A stretch of 64,000 bases of DNA, taken from the NCBI GenBank assembly GCA_050084515.1, contig CM114272.1:41416001-41480000 (forward strand). Reading direction: 5' to 3'. The notes below the pieces were generated by a model. That model worked only from the letters and a program-made list of their open reading frames with translations. It did no database searches and was not told the DNA's origin. Source of the DNA: Blasia pusilla. Its lineage: Eukaryota; Marchantiophyta; Marchantiopsida; Blasiales. Numbering within the stretch: the first letter of the stretch is position 1; each line of letters begins with the position of its first letter. Of the stretch, positions 41,519 through 51,876 are shown in pieces. A program made the position numbers and the translations under genes.

Positions 41519-44500
41519 ATGACGATTCCGCCTCTCGCTTTGAATTCTCAGCCTCTTTTTGGGAAGACTCGGCCTCGGAATTCTTCGTCCCCTTGCCTTG
41601 GCTTTGAGACCCGCTGTAGATTTGTCCTTGGTGGTGACGACCTTGGACACCAACTCCATTGTCTCGACGGCTTGCTCCTCCGCATCTCCTTCAAAAAAGT
41701 CTTCAGGCTGCACGAAGTTGGGGATGTCATCCCTACTTGGGGCCACTGCATCATAGAGCAAGCGTAGATTTTTCTCGGTTATGTCCTCAAGGTCGTTGAA
41801 GTCCAGCCAGATCGGGAAATTCTCCATCTCCCAGTCGGACATGCTTTGAGCCATCTCCATGTCGTACATGGAAAATGTCTCTCCATCAAGCGGAGAAGCC
41901 CACAATTTTCAGGCTACCGGTATTTTTTGCCACGTACCTGCATTCTTACAATGGACGAGGTATCTGAACACCATGCGTTGGGCAGCTCTTAGTCGAGATG
42001 CAGCGGCCGCCTGCTCCTGAAGATCTCACTTTTTCTTTGCAAAATCCCTTTTCTTCGCCTCTATTTCTTCATCAAGGTCTGCCTGAGGGAGGATATGATC
42101 CTTGAACATTGTCCTGAAGGCTGGGTTTTTTATGGGCTTGTCCCGCATGTTATCCAGCCAAAGTTCAAAATCTTCAGCACTCTCCAGGTTTGCTTCCTCC
42201 GAAACTAGCTCTATTTTTTTCAGCTCTGCTTGGAGACCCACGAGCATGGACTTCCCGAGAAGGCGCAACGCGTCCTAGAATGACCATTCATGGAGCCAGT
42301 GGGAGATCCCTGGATCAGAGACACCCGGAGGATGGTGTGCCGCCCTCTTTGGGCCTCTGTGCCCTTGAAACTCATTTTCATCAGTCGAATTCTCCTAAAT
42401 TCCGAAATTCCAGACAAGGCAAATCGATGGACGCGGTCGAGAGACACTTTCTCCCCAATCCGACCCTGCAAATCTTCATCCCTCTTCCGCAGGCGCTTGA
42501 CTTTCGCCTTCAGCTCCTTGTAGAAATCGGGGCCAAGTTCGGGGTTGAGAATGGCGATGTAGTGCTGCATCTTGCTTGCTGTGTACTTCGTAGCTGCAGA
42601 TACTGCAGCTTGGATGAACTTAGCATGCTTAGACACAGACACTTTCTCCCTCCGCTATAGCTCCAATGAAGCGCTCTTCTTGGCGGCGTGTATCTTCGAC
42701 CAGCAAAGGATTATCACGGCTGCATCTCGGGAAATAAATGTATTTGCCTAAGTTTTCTTTTTATTTGAGCTCCCTGCGCCAGCATCTCATTTACAAGAGC
42801 GGCACCCAAGAACCCCTTGTACTCTGCCGGGTGCGTCGTTAGCACTTTCTTCACCCGATCGCAATCCTGGATCCAGTGGTGGGTGACATTCCCCTCGGAT
42901 ACAATCTTGCACATCCAAACTCAATATAAGAAATTTTGCAAGCTACATGGATTCCTGCAACCCGTCGGACTCCGACAAGTCATCACACCTCATGGTCGGA
43001 ATGGTAGCTACGAGCTAAATTTTGCAACCCATCGGAGTCGGACGGATTGCATTCAGATTTGTGATTTCCTGGTGTCAACCCGTCGGACTCCGACGGGTTG
43101 TCACATAATTTGTATTCAGAGAGTGGTCTACGCGAGAAAAGTGAACATATCAACCCGTCGAAGTCTGACAGGTTGCACAATTACAATTAAAGCTGCAATT
43201 TTACGCCAAAAATCAAGCTCCCCTACTCCAATCACCTTCCCGTGCCGGCGAATGCAACCCATCGGAGTCCGACGAGTTGTTTTTAGGTAAAAAACATCCT
43301 AAAAACAGCGGCCAGTCGAGCAACTCGTTGGACTACGACGAGTTGCTTTCGGCCAAAAACATCCTAAAAGCAGCGGCCAGTCGAGCAACTCGTCGGACTA
43401 CGACGAGTTGCTTTCGGCCAAAAACATCCTAAAACACCGGCAAGTCAAGCAACCCGTCGGACTCCGACGAGTTACTTTCAGCCAAAAACATCCTAAAACA
43501 CCGGCCAATCAAGCAACCCGTCGGACTCCGACGAGTTGCTTTCGGCCAAAACCATCCTAAAACAACGGCCAGTCGAGCAACTCGTCAGACTCCGACGAAT
43601 TGCTTTCGGCCAAAAACATCCTAATACATCGACCAGTCGAGCAACTCTTCGGACTCCGACGAGTTGCTTTCGGCCAAAAACATCCTAAAAATAGTGGCCA
43701 GTCAAGCAACTCGTCGGACTCCGACGAGTTGCTTTCGGCCAGAAACATCCTTAAAACAACGGCAATTCAAGCAACTCGTCGGACTACGACGAGTTGCTTT
43801 CGACCAAAAACATCCAAAAAACAGCGGCCAATCAAGCAACTCGTCGGACTTCAACGAGTTTTCTTACCACTAGCTAAACAACTCGTCGGAGTCCGACGGT
43901 TTGCAGCAAGAGGAAACTTACGTGTTCATGGCATGCATGGCCATCTCCACCATATGATGAGGCTATGGCTGTAGCACGACTGCCTTCATGCAAAAATGCG
44001 CCTCCAATGAGTTTTGGCGCTCCTCTGCAAATTGGGTCCACGCCATGAACCTGTGGTTTCTATCCTAGATGAAGAAATACAGATTCCGCATCCAGCTGAA
44101 TTCCGTCCCCTCAATCGCCCTTCTAAATTCCTGATCTCTCATCCTCCAGAATGTGTCGAGCACCTCCAAGTCCTCCTCCGTCACCAGCGCTTGCGTTCCA
44201 TATTCATCGTAAGGTTGAACATAGAACGGAGGGAAGCTGTCGACGTAGGATGTTGTCGCTGCCGACTGTTTCAGCTTCGCAATATCCTCGTCAAACTGAA
44301 TTTTGCAAAGATACTCCATTGTCCGCAATCGGCAAAGTGGAATTCTTGGGGCGTTCTGGCCCTCCATCAGTGCCATCTGCTTTACAACCTATCACAACGG
44401 GGACAAAGTCAATAAACTACACTGAATTGCCAATGAATTGGAGCATGGGCCTTCACATAACTCAAAGAACAAAGATCGTATCTTACCTGCTCGAAAATTG

Positions 44501-45122
44501 GGTCGGTGTCTTGGCCCGCCAACTGCTCTGGGACAACAACTGGCAAGTCCACTGGAAACTCGTCGATCCGATAGAGGTCGATTTCTTCCGCCGGGCTAAG
44601 AGACGAGGAAGACCGCTCTCTTGCTTCTTCGGCGATGTCCACCATCGCCACGCTGGTGGTCCTCATGACCTCATCGTCCGTCACTTGAACTTCGGTCGTT
44701 TCCTCAGCCGATTTTATATTGATTGTGTCCCCGGACTTCATCGGGGACATTTCCTGCATCTCAACACTTTCGGTTTGACGGGCCGGGCTTTCTTCAATGG
44801 CAATCGCTTTTACCCTTTGAGCTTTTTCCAGTTCTGCTCTCCTCACCGACGCGTCCAGATGCTTCTTTTCATGCTTTTCCTCGGCGATCCTTTTCTTCAG
44901 GGCCTGCGATGCCTCAGCCTCTGCGTTCTATTTTTCGAGCGCCTCCTTCACACGTTTTGCAAGAAGCTTCTGCCTGTGCATTTCCGCTTCCCTTTTGCGC
45001 TCCTCAATCTCTTGCTGCCTTATCTCATTGGCTGAACGAGGCTCTGGAGATGGTGACGCAGGAGTCCTGGACTTGGGAGTGAAGCTCCCAGCCTTGCTTG
45101 CTTGAGTTTTTTTCCTCGTCAT
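41519..45122 (-). pseudogene. Gene A copy 1, 5' part: charged coiled-coil protein upstream of the methylase-like fold
   Basis: Minus strand. Start MTRKKTQASKAGSFTPKSRT at 45122. Exon 1 (to 44487) is rich in Glu/Arg (EIRQQEIEERKREAEMHRQK), likely coiled coil, with a stop at ~44930. Exon 2 spans 44388-43922 (TMEYLCKIQFDEDIAKLK ... FRRAIEGTEFSWMRNLYFFI). Exon 3 runs from ~42907 (IVSEGNVTHHWIQDCDRVKK ... KVSLDRVHRFALSGISEF ... LPQADLDEEIEAKKRDFA ... FPIWLDFNDLEDITEKNLR). It has frameshifts near 42720 and 42240, and is cut by the gypsy at 41519. Stops differ in position from copy 2, so the ancestor was open. The intron 2 acceptor differs from copy 2 by G to A. The function of this long N-terminal part is unknown. 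Confidence 0.65.
43255..43900. repeat. Tandem array of palindromes in gene A intron 2 (copy 1)
   Basis: About ten units of ~64 bp, each with a palindrome (CAACTCGTCGGA then TCCGACGAGTTG) followed by CTTTCGGCCAAAAACATCCT and an AACAGCGGCCAGTC-like spacer. The palindromes vary at the third arm position and centre. The rest of the intron (42960-43255) holds four more isolated palindromes with CAACCC arms. Confidence 0.9.
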
Positions 45123-46578
45123 TGTTCTAAAAAATGTCACCTCCTCGACACCGAAATTACTTTCTAAGCACGATGAGTCGCATTGATGAGTCGCTCGGAT
45201 GAGTCGCCTCGATGAGTTGCCTCGATGAGTCGCTCGAATCGTCTCGCGATGAGTCTGGCGATGAGTCATCGTGTAAAGTGCCCCTTGGTATCTCGTCCGC
45301 TGCTGCGCTGAAGAGCAATCGAGATCGCGAAATGAAAAACCTGAAATGAGCGAACCCTAGCCTATTTATACTTTTCGAGCCGTTGGGCTGACCGTTGGGT
45401 CGCACCGTCGTTCCGAAGGTGACGTGTCGGCCTTTATGGAGGTCTGGACGTGAAAACCACCAACCCGACGGTCTTCGACGGGTTGGAGGCATCCGTCCTA
45501 GCCGATCTATCCTGGCAACCTGTCGGACTCTGCGCGCCTCCGCCGTCTTGGGGGAAGAACGCGAGGTACCCGCGCGACCCATCAAAGACCGACAGGTTGC
45601 GTGCCTCCGCCATCTTCGGGCAAGAATACGAGGTACCCGCGCAACCCGTTGGAGACCGGGGGGTTGCATGCTTCCCTTGTCTTGGGATAACAAGGCGGAG
45701 TACCCGCGCAACTCGTCGGAGGCCGACGGGTTGCACGCTTCCCTCATCTTGGGATAATAAGACGGGGTACCTACGCAACTCGTCGGAGGCCGACGGGTTG
45801 CACGCTTCCTTCATGTAAGCGTTATAAGGCGAGGCACTTGCGCAACCCGTCGGAGGCCGACGGGTAGCACGCTTCCCTCATCTTGGGATAATAAGACGGG
45901 GTACCTACGCAACTCGTCGGAGGCCGACGGGTTGCACGCTTCCTTCATGTAAGCGTTATAAGGCGAGGCACTTGCGCAACCCGTCGGGGGCCGACGGGTA
46001 GTACGTTTCCCTCATCTTGGGGTAATAGGCGAGGTACCTGGGCAACCCATCGGTTACCGACAGGTTTCACGTTTTTCTATCCCTCGGGTAACAATGTGAC
46101 AACGCATAGTTCCGAGGCAACCCCTTGCAATCCGACGGGTCACAAGGTCTACCCTGAGTTGGACAATCCCGTAAGAGTCCCCAAAGATTGGTTGCAAGCG
46201 ATGTCTCATGTTTGATGCTAGCAAAATCGACTCAAAAGACCATTGGTTGGCAAGAAGGGGGTACCAACCCAATGGACTCCGACGGGTTCCAACTTGCATT
46301 GGGAAACAGAATCAAAAAACGGAACTGGGTGTTTCGCAACCCATGTCTCTGATTCCCAAATTCTGCAACCCATCGGACTCCGACAGGTTGCAACAGAATT
46401 GAATCCATCATGTTAGACAATCTCACCTACCAAACTTCATCTTATCAGTCAAATTCTGTCAAGAGAATTTGAGTCCCTATTCACTATAAATTAAACATTC
46501 TCATTCTCATTCTCATACCCATTCCCATTCTTATCCTCATTCTCATTCTCAATCTCCTCCCGATGGAATCTTTTGGGA
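45123..46578. promoter_or_regulatory. Shared divergent promoter of genes A and B (copy 1)
   Basis: A TATAAATA box for gene A on the minus strand (45363-45370) and a TATAAA box for gene B on the plus strand (46485-46490) face away from each other. GATGAGTCGC-type repeats (45172-45270) lie in the gene A leader, and (CATTCT)n in the gene B leader (46498-46555). Between the boxes are about a dozen CpG-containing palindromes (for example 45713-45740, 45773-45800, 45845-45870) with partly regular ~60-bp spacing. Confidence 0.6.
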
Positions 46579-48591
46579 ATGGATAATTATGTGAAGCTCA
46601 CTTGTGGTAGTCATCTAGCGGCCCTTCCTCAATCAAAAATCGTTTGACTGCAAGCTCGTGAGTCTTTCATACCAATGGATGAAAATTTTCTCTCAGTTCG
46701 ATTTCTTCTCCAAATTGGAACCATCTTTGTGTCCAAGGATGTTAGGGTGGACGATACGGAGGAGATAATAGGTGAGACAATCCAGCCAGTGATTGCAGAC
46801 CATAAAGTATGGAATCTCCTACCTCTAGCAAATGGTCAATATAGAGTTTACGGCTTGCCTCTGAATTCCTCTCTTTCCCAAGTAGACGGTCGAGAATTTC
46901 CAAGTGCACCAAGCTCTACGTTTGCAACTCCTAGCTCAGTAGATCCGACATCGACTCCAACTTCACACGTTTGTTACAATGTTGTACTTCCTAAAGAAAT
47001 TCCCGATGTTGTCAACCTCAATGGATTGGTCGGACACCAAACGGGCCCTCTGTCCGCCTACTCGTTCCTCTTGCGAGTATCAGGCAATAGTTTGCTTTCG
47101 TCTCTGGCCTTGAAAATGTTCAAGCACATTCTTGTCGACGAGCTGCTGCCCACGTACGATGGTAATTGCATTTTTGAGTTGCCTCCACTTGCTGCTCCTA
47201 CTCAAAAGAAAGATGGAGGACGCTTGAAGGGTATGGACATAAAGTCTGATTGTCATCGATGGTGTAGGCTCCAACGGACCAGTGCTTCAATTCCATATGG
47301 TCCTTGGATTGTCTCCCGCCGCCAATGGGTTGGAGCCTTGGAGTGTAGAAGTCCAGCATGCCCGTATCTAGAGCGCAACGGGTGGGTCAATACGTTGTAA
47401 TTCCCCCCCAAGAATGCAGAAACTCCATATGAGGTCAGTGCCACCATACCGCCAGGAGGCCATCGATGTCCTCATTGTCAAGCATCCCCTTTCTGCGTTG
47501 GAGCGTGTCCTGCATATATATTTTTCATTGTCCACCACTTGGGTTCCACGTCAGAGTACACAAGGGTGGCAATTCATGTTGGCTCCCACACTCATCCTGT
47601 GACCGATGCAATTCAGAGACACATCAAGGAGGATGTGGCAAAGAAAGTGGCCGAGGTCTACAGAAACTCTCCGGGTTCAAAGCCCCGAGTAATCAAGTTA
47701 ACAACAGCATCACAAATTTGTGAACAACTGCTTGGAATCCCTGGACAGGGCGAGATCACGGTTGTTGAGGAGAAACAACTCTGGGAAAATCTCACATTTC
47801 TTGCTGATCCTGAATGCTTCCGGAATTTAATGCGTCAAATACGGGTATATGATGGAAAGACGTCCAAAATGGATGCCATTGCCAGAATCAAGGCCAACTC
47901 CAGATTTCCATTCATTTAGAGATGGCAGTCCATGGGCCAAGGAGGTGAAGGATCCAGGGCCTACGTCTTCAAAATGTCAACGACAGGTCCATCGAGTGGC
48001 CTCGATCTTATAGATCGAATGAGGGAAGGGGAAGATCTTTACGGCAGGTGGGTAAGCTTTGATATTTGCTACAGAGTGCTGAATGGATGGTTGACCATGG
48101 GTGCTCACATTTATGACCATGTGGAGAAGGGACTCAAAACTATATTTTTCTGTGAAGTAAAAGCAGAAGACGTTGGCAATTTGAAGATGTGTTGGTTACT
48201 CTTATTGGAGGTGGTGAAGGAAAAAACAAGGCCACCTCCGGAAATTTATGGGTTCATGGCGGACAATGCACAACATGGGTGGATTGCTATCAGGGAAGTG
48301 TTTTGGGGTGGGGAGGTTCAACCGGAGAGAGAAAGGTCGGATGCTTTCCATTGGCAACAGTCTGTGACCTGGTACACCAAATCTTGCATCAAGGAGAATA
48401 AGAGGATGGAGCATGTCACTCTACTCCAACGTTGCAAGGAAAGAAAAACCTTGAAACAGGCCATGGAATGCCAAGAAGAAATTCATGGATGGTGGAGGAA
48501 ATATGCGATTGAGGGGAAGTACAAAGAATTATGCTCTTGGCTGAGTTGGTGGACTGTACGAATGAGACAATGGGGAAACTTCATGGTGGAG
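46579..48591 (+). pseudogene. Gene B copy 1, exon 1: GCM-type zinc finger and transposase core
   Basis: ATG at 46579 (MDNYVKLTCGSHLAALPQSK), homologous to 57485 in copy 2. A TGA follows ~70 bp in. A GCM/WRKY-type zinc-binding region lies at ~47240-47620: GALECRSPACPYLERNG, RCPHCQASPFCVGACP, HVGSHTHPVTDAIQ (C..C ... CPxC ... HxHP). The transposase-like core follows at ~48050-48590: FDICYRVLNGWLTMGAHIYD, YGFMADNAQHGWIAIREVFW (probable second catalytic Asp) and DAFHWQQSV. It ends NFMVE before GTAAGT. Stops at ~46648 and 47917. The second exon of this copy is at 63037, beyond copy 2. Role inferred: DNA transposition. Confidence 0.75.
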
Positions 48592-49011
48592 GTAAGTTCA
48601 GTAATTTGTCTCGCTGAAAATTGTTTGAAGAGTTGTAACTAAAGTTGAGAAGCATGGGCACTATAGGGATTTCAAACCGAAGAAACCAAGCAACTTGTCG
48701 AATGCGACAGGTTGCCTAAGTGTTCAACCCGTCGCTTACCGACGGGTTGCATGAGTGTGCAACAAGTCGGAAACCGACAAGTTGCAAGTCGCATGGCCAA
48801 ATTTACTTGCAACCCGTCGGAATCGGATGGGTTGACGGGTTTCCTGAGAGTGCAACCAGTCGGAAAAGGACGGGTTGATGGGTTGTCTGAGTGTGCAACT
48901 AGTAAAAAAAGGACGGGTTGCAAGTCGCATGGCCAAATTTACTTGGAACCCGTCGGAATCGGACGTGTTGCACTAGGTGGTTCCTGGGTGTTGCAACACG
49001 TGAGGAACCGA
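48592..49011. other. Gene B intron of copy 1 (left part) with palindromes
   Basis: Begins with a GTAAGT donor. It contains at least six palindromes or half-palindromes (CAACCCGTCGGAATCGGA type) and is interrupted after 49011 by copy 2. The homologous intron in copy 2 is at 59497-60985. Confidence 0.75.
49003..49011. repeat. Left 9-bp target-site duplication of MULE copy 2
   Basis: AGGAACCGA here against AAGAATCGA at 62909-62917 (7 of 9 identical). 9-bp duplications are the rule for Mutator-like elements. Joining the two flanks restores the gene B intron as seen in copy 2. Confidence 0.7.
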
Positions 49012-49774
49012 GAGGGCTGTTATTCTCGCAAGAGAGAGTAAGAGAGGAGAGTCTCTCTTCAAAAAAAAGGGCCAAATCCGCCTCCTCTCTTCAAAACTTT
49101 TTGACATATTTGAAATTTTTGTTTGCTTTCAAATTCATGAAATCTTTAGAAGAGAGTAGGTAGTGGTCCACATTGGGGCCTAAAGAAAACTCCTTTTTCC
49201 AGGGGGCTAAAAAAAAGCAGACATCATAAGACCACTACAAACATTTTTCCATCACTCTCCATGTGAGCCTAAGTTTCTTAACATTGCCTGTCTCGGTCTA
49301 CAATAAGCAGTGCCCATGGGTATTTTTGTTGGAGGACCACTTGGATGTGCATCGATACGATGCCAACCTCTATTTTTGCAAGGATTGTTGCCTGCATCAT
49401 GGCCTCCCCTAAATTGCCTCATAACCAACTTTCTGTTGGTTATGAGTGGTGTCTGCTCGAGACCAACTTTGTGAAATGTGAACACATGAGACGATAATTG
49501 AACCAAAAGATTGTTAGCTGTCTGGAGTAAAGAGGAATTGATGTCCCTTCATTCAGATCCTAAATCTGAGAAATCGAGAAGCTGCACCCCTCCCAACCCG
49601 TCAAAATTTTACAGGTTGCAACTCTTGCAACCCATCGAAATCAGATGGCTTGCATCTCTTGCAAGCAAGCTCACCATAAGAAAGGAAAGATTTTGAGAAG
49701 TGATTCCCTTCCACCCTGCACCCAAGAAAATCCAACAGGTTGGGAATCCAAAATGGCAATCCGACAGGTAGTAG

Positions 49775-50880
49775 GAATCCTGCACATCTTAGACAAGAAA
49801 AGAAGCCTACAACTGGTTTGACGAATGTAGGGGAACGAGCCAAAAGTTAAGAAGCCCGCCACAATGCGTCAGAAGTTGGTCTCACAGGGAAAGAGTCCGA
49901 TCACTCAAGCAGCCAACCTGTCGGAATCCGACAGCTTGCCTCAAAATGGTTAAAAAGTTGCAGTGGGCAAAAAGTGAAAAGTTGCAACCCGTCGGAATCA
50001 TACGGGTTGCAAAATTTTAATTCTGAGTAGCTAAAAGAACACAATCCACAAGTCCAAAAAAAATTTCCACCAAACTTTTACAAACACCGTTATCGGTTGA
50101 AAAAATCTCGTCCTTTATTACCTCCAAAGGAACCTCGGAAATGTATATTTGATCTAGTCTATGATTTCTTCAGCCTCGTCATCTATAAATTTACTCCTAA
50201 CTCTCCTAGGTTCCTGTACAAAAGAAATGTCTTGGGATACAAGTGGCTCCTCTGGCCGATTGTAGACGGGGATCAAAAATGTTGGCGGTCGAGAGCCTTG
50301 CCCCCCTAGGTACACCATAACGGTCCCATGTAACATGATTTGAGTCCCACCGCCTTCCTCGTCAATATATCTTGTACGCTCTATAATGTGACACCCATCC
50401 AGTATCAATATGTGCTCCGCCCTTGGTAATACCATGATGGCAATCCCACAAGTAGTAGGAATCCAACACGTCTGAGAGAAGAGAAGAAGCCTACGCCTTG
50501 TTTGACGATACTAGGGGAAGGTGCCAAAGTGAAGAAGCCCGCCAGACTGCCTCTTAAGTTGGACCAACATGGAAAGAGTCCGATCACTCACGCAGCCAAC
50601 CTCTCTGAATCCGACAGGTTGCTTGGAAGTGGTTAAAAAGGTGCAGTGGTCAAAAAGTGAAAAGTTGCAAGCCGTGGAAATCCGACGGGTTGCAAAATAG
50701 AAGTCCGCGGAGTACATAGACGATCACATTCAAAAAGACATAAAAGATATTCAGCAAACTTTTAGAAATACCACCATCGTTCGAAAAAAATCTTGTCCTT
50801 TATTACATCCGAAAGAAGCTCGGAACTGTACATTTGATCTATTCTATGAAATCTTTTGCCTCATCATCAAATAAATCCCT
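49775..50880. repeat. Internal duplication in the gene A 3' flank (copy 2)
   Basis: The same arrangement as 20320-21440 in copy 1: the GTAGTAGGAATCC(T/A)(G/A)CACATCT start and the TTGTCCTTTATTAC end each occur twice, ~680 bp apart. Palindromes (for example 49984-50010) are included. Confidence 0.7.
50799..50804 (-). terminator. Candidate polyadenylation signal AATAAA for gene A (copy 2)
   Basis: AATAAA on the minus strand, ~120 bp after the gene A stop at 50925, conserved with copy 1. Positional inference. Confidence 0.4.
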
Positions 50881-51587
50881 ACTCCAAATGCTGCAGTCAA
50901 GCTGGGTCCTTGAGTTCTTTGAACTCACTCGTCATCGTCCGAGAGCTCTTGCAAAATTACTTTCCGCCTTGCCCTCCCAATTTTCGGAATCGTTGGAAGT
51001 GACGATGGTATCACTACCAATGGTGGGTCTGGAACTGGAGCTCTCGGCTTCGGTGGAGAGTAGTACGCCCCAACTAGCCTGTCGTAATCTGCCTTTGCCT
51101 CCTTGCAAAGTTCAAATAGTTCCTGCCTTCCCTCGAGGCAGAGAATGTTCCTGCCACTCTGCCAAGCGCCTTTGATACTCGCCCCTGAAAGGCCCACTAA
51201 GTCGAACACCAAGTCACCCGGCCTTGAGCAGAGCTCGATGAGAGTTTGCATCAGGGCTGGCAACTTTTCCCTTCCTCCAAGTAGTGGGGTACCGTCTTGC
51301 ATGAAAATTCCCGGGGGGGAATTGAATAAACTATCTAAGCTGTACCCATCAGAGCATGGATCCAGAGGATCCTGGATCTGAAACACTTGGAAGTTGTGCT
51401 CGGGCCGAACGAAGGAGTAAACATAGGAGTGGTCCATCTGTAAAGAAGCACGTTGGAAACAATGTCAGCAACTTGGCCTTTGGTCTACTCTCAGTATGGT
51501 GACATAATGTGCAACACGTTACCGAAGAACTTTGCTTAACCCTAGAGAACTTCTTTATAATACTAACATTGGAGCAACCTGTCGGAG

Positions 51588-51876
51588 TCCGACGGGTTGT
51601 TTTTGTCCATGACCAACCCGTCGGAAGGCGACGGGTTGCTGGCTTAGAGCAGCCCATGCTTGGCTGAGAGCAACCCGTCGCTTTCCGATGGGTTGCATCT
51701 TTCCCATAAACACAGGGAAAACGGGTTGCAGGTGGTAATGCGTTTTCCCTGTGTTTCTGGGAAAGATGCAACCCGTCGGAAAGCGACAGGTTGCTCTCAG
51801 CCAAGCATGGGCTGCTCTAAGCCAGCAACCTGTCGGCTTTCGACGGGTTGCTCATGGACAAAAACAACACGTCGGA
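51588..51876. repeat. 136-bp inverted repeat (hairpin) in the last intron of gene A, copy 2
   Basis: Left arm 51588-51723, loop of 17 bp (51724-51740), right arm 51741-51876, about 8 mismatches in 136 (~94% identical). Each arm contains two of the CpG palindromes plus unique sequence (GCTTAGAGCAGCCCATGCTT; CACAGGGAAAACG at the loop). Copy 1 has only one arm at the matching place (~22195-22320), so the inversion-duplication is specific to copy 2. Transcribed from either strand it would fold into one long hairpin. Confidence 0.92.

Larger units (their letters stand above)
19621..49011 (+). mobile_element. MULE-like element copy 1, left part (contains two nested gypsy elements)
   Basis: Begins GAGGGTATTCTGGCAGGAG with a GA-rich end like copy 2 (49012). 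It continues with the same order: 3' flank of gene A with an internal duplication, gene A (minus), shared promoter, gene B exon 1 (plus). Gene A is split at 23096/41519 by the DNMT-bearing gypsy, and gene B's intron is split at 49011 by copy 2. Removing these, copy 1 is ~11 kb here and resumes at 62909. Orientation is given by the transposase gene B. Confidence 0.8.

Noticed and set aside
43255-43900. CRISPR-like array (regular palindromic repeats with spacers)
   Set aside because: The units are ~64 bp with near-identical spacers, the context is eukaryotic transposon introns, and there are no cas genes. It is a tandem array of a palindromic unit.
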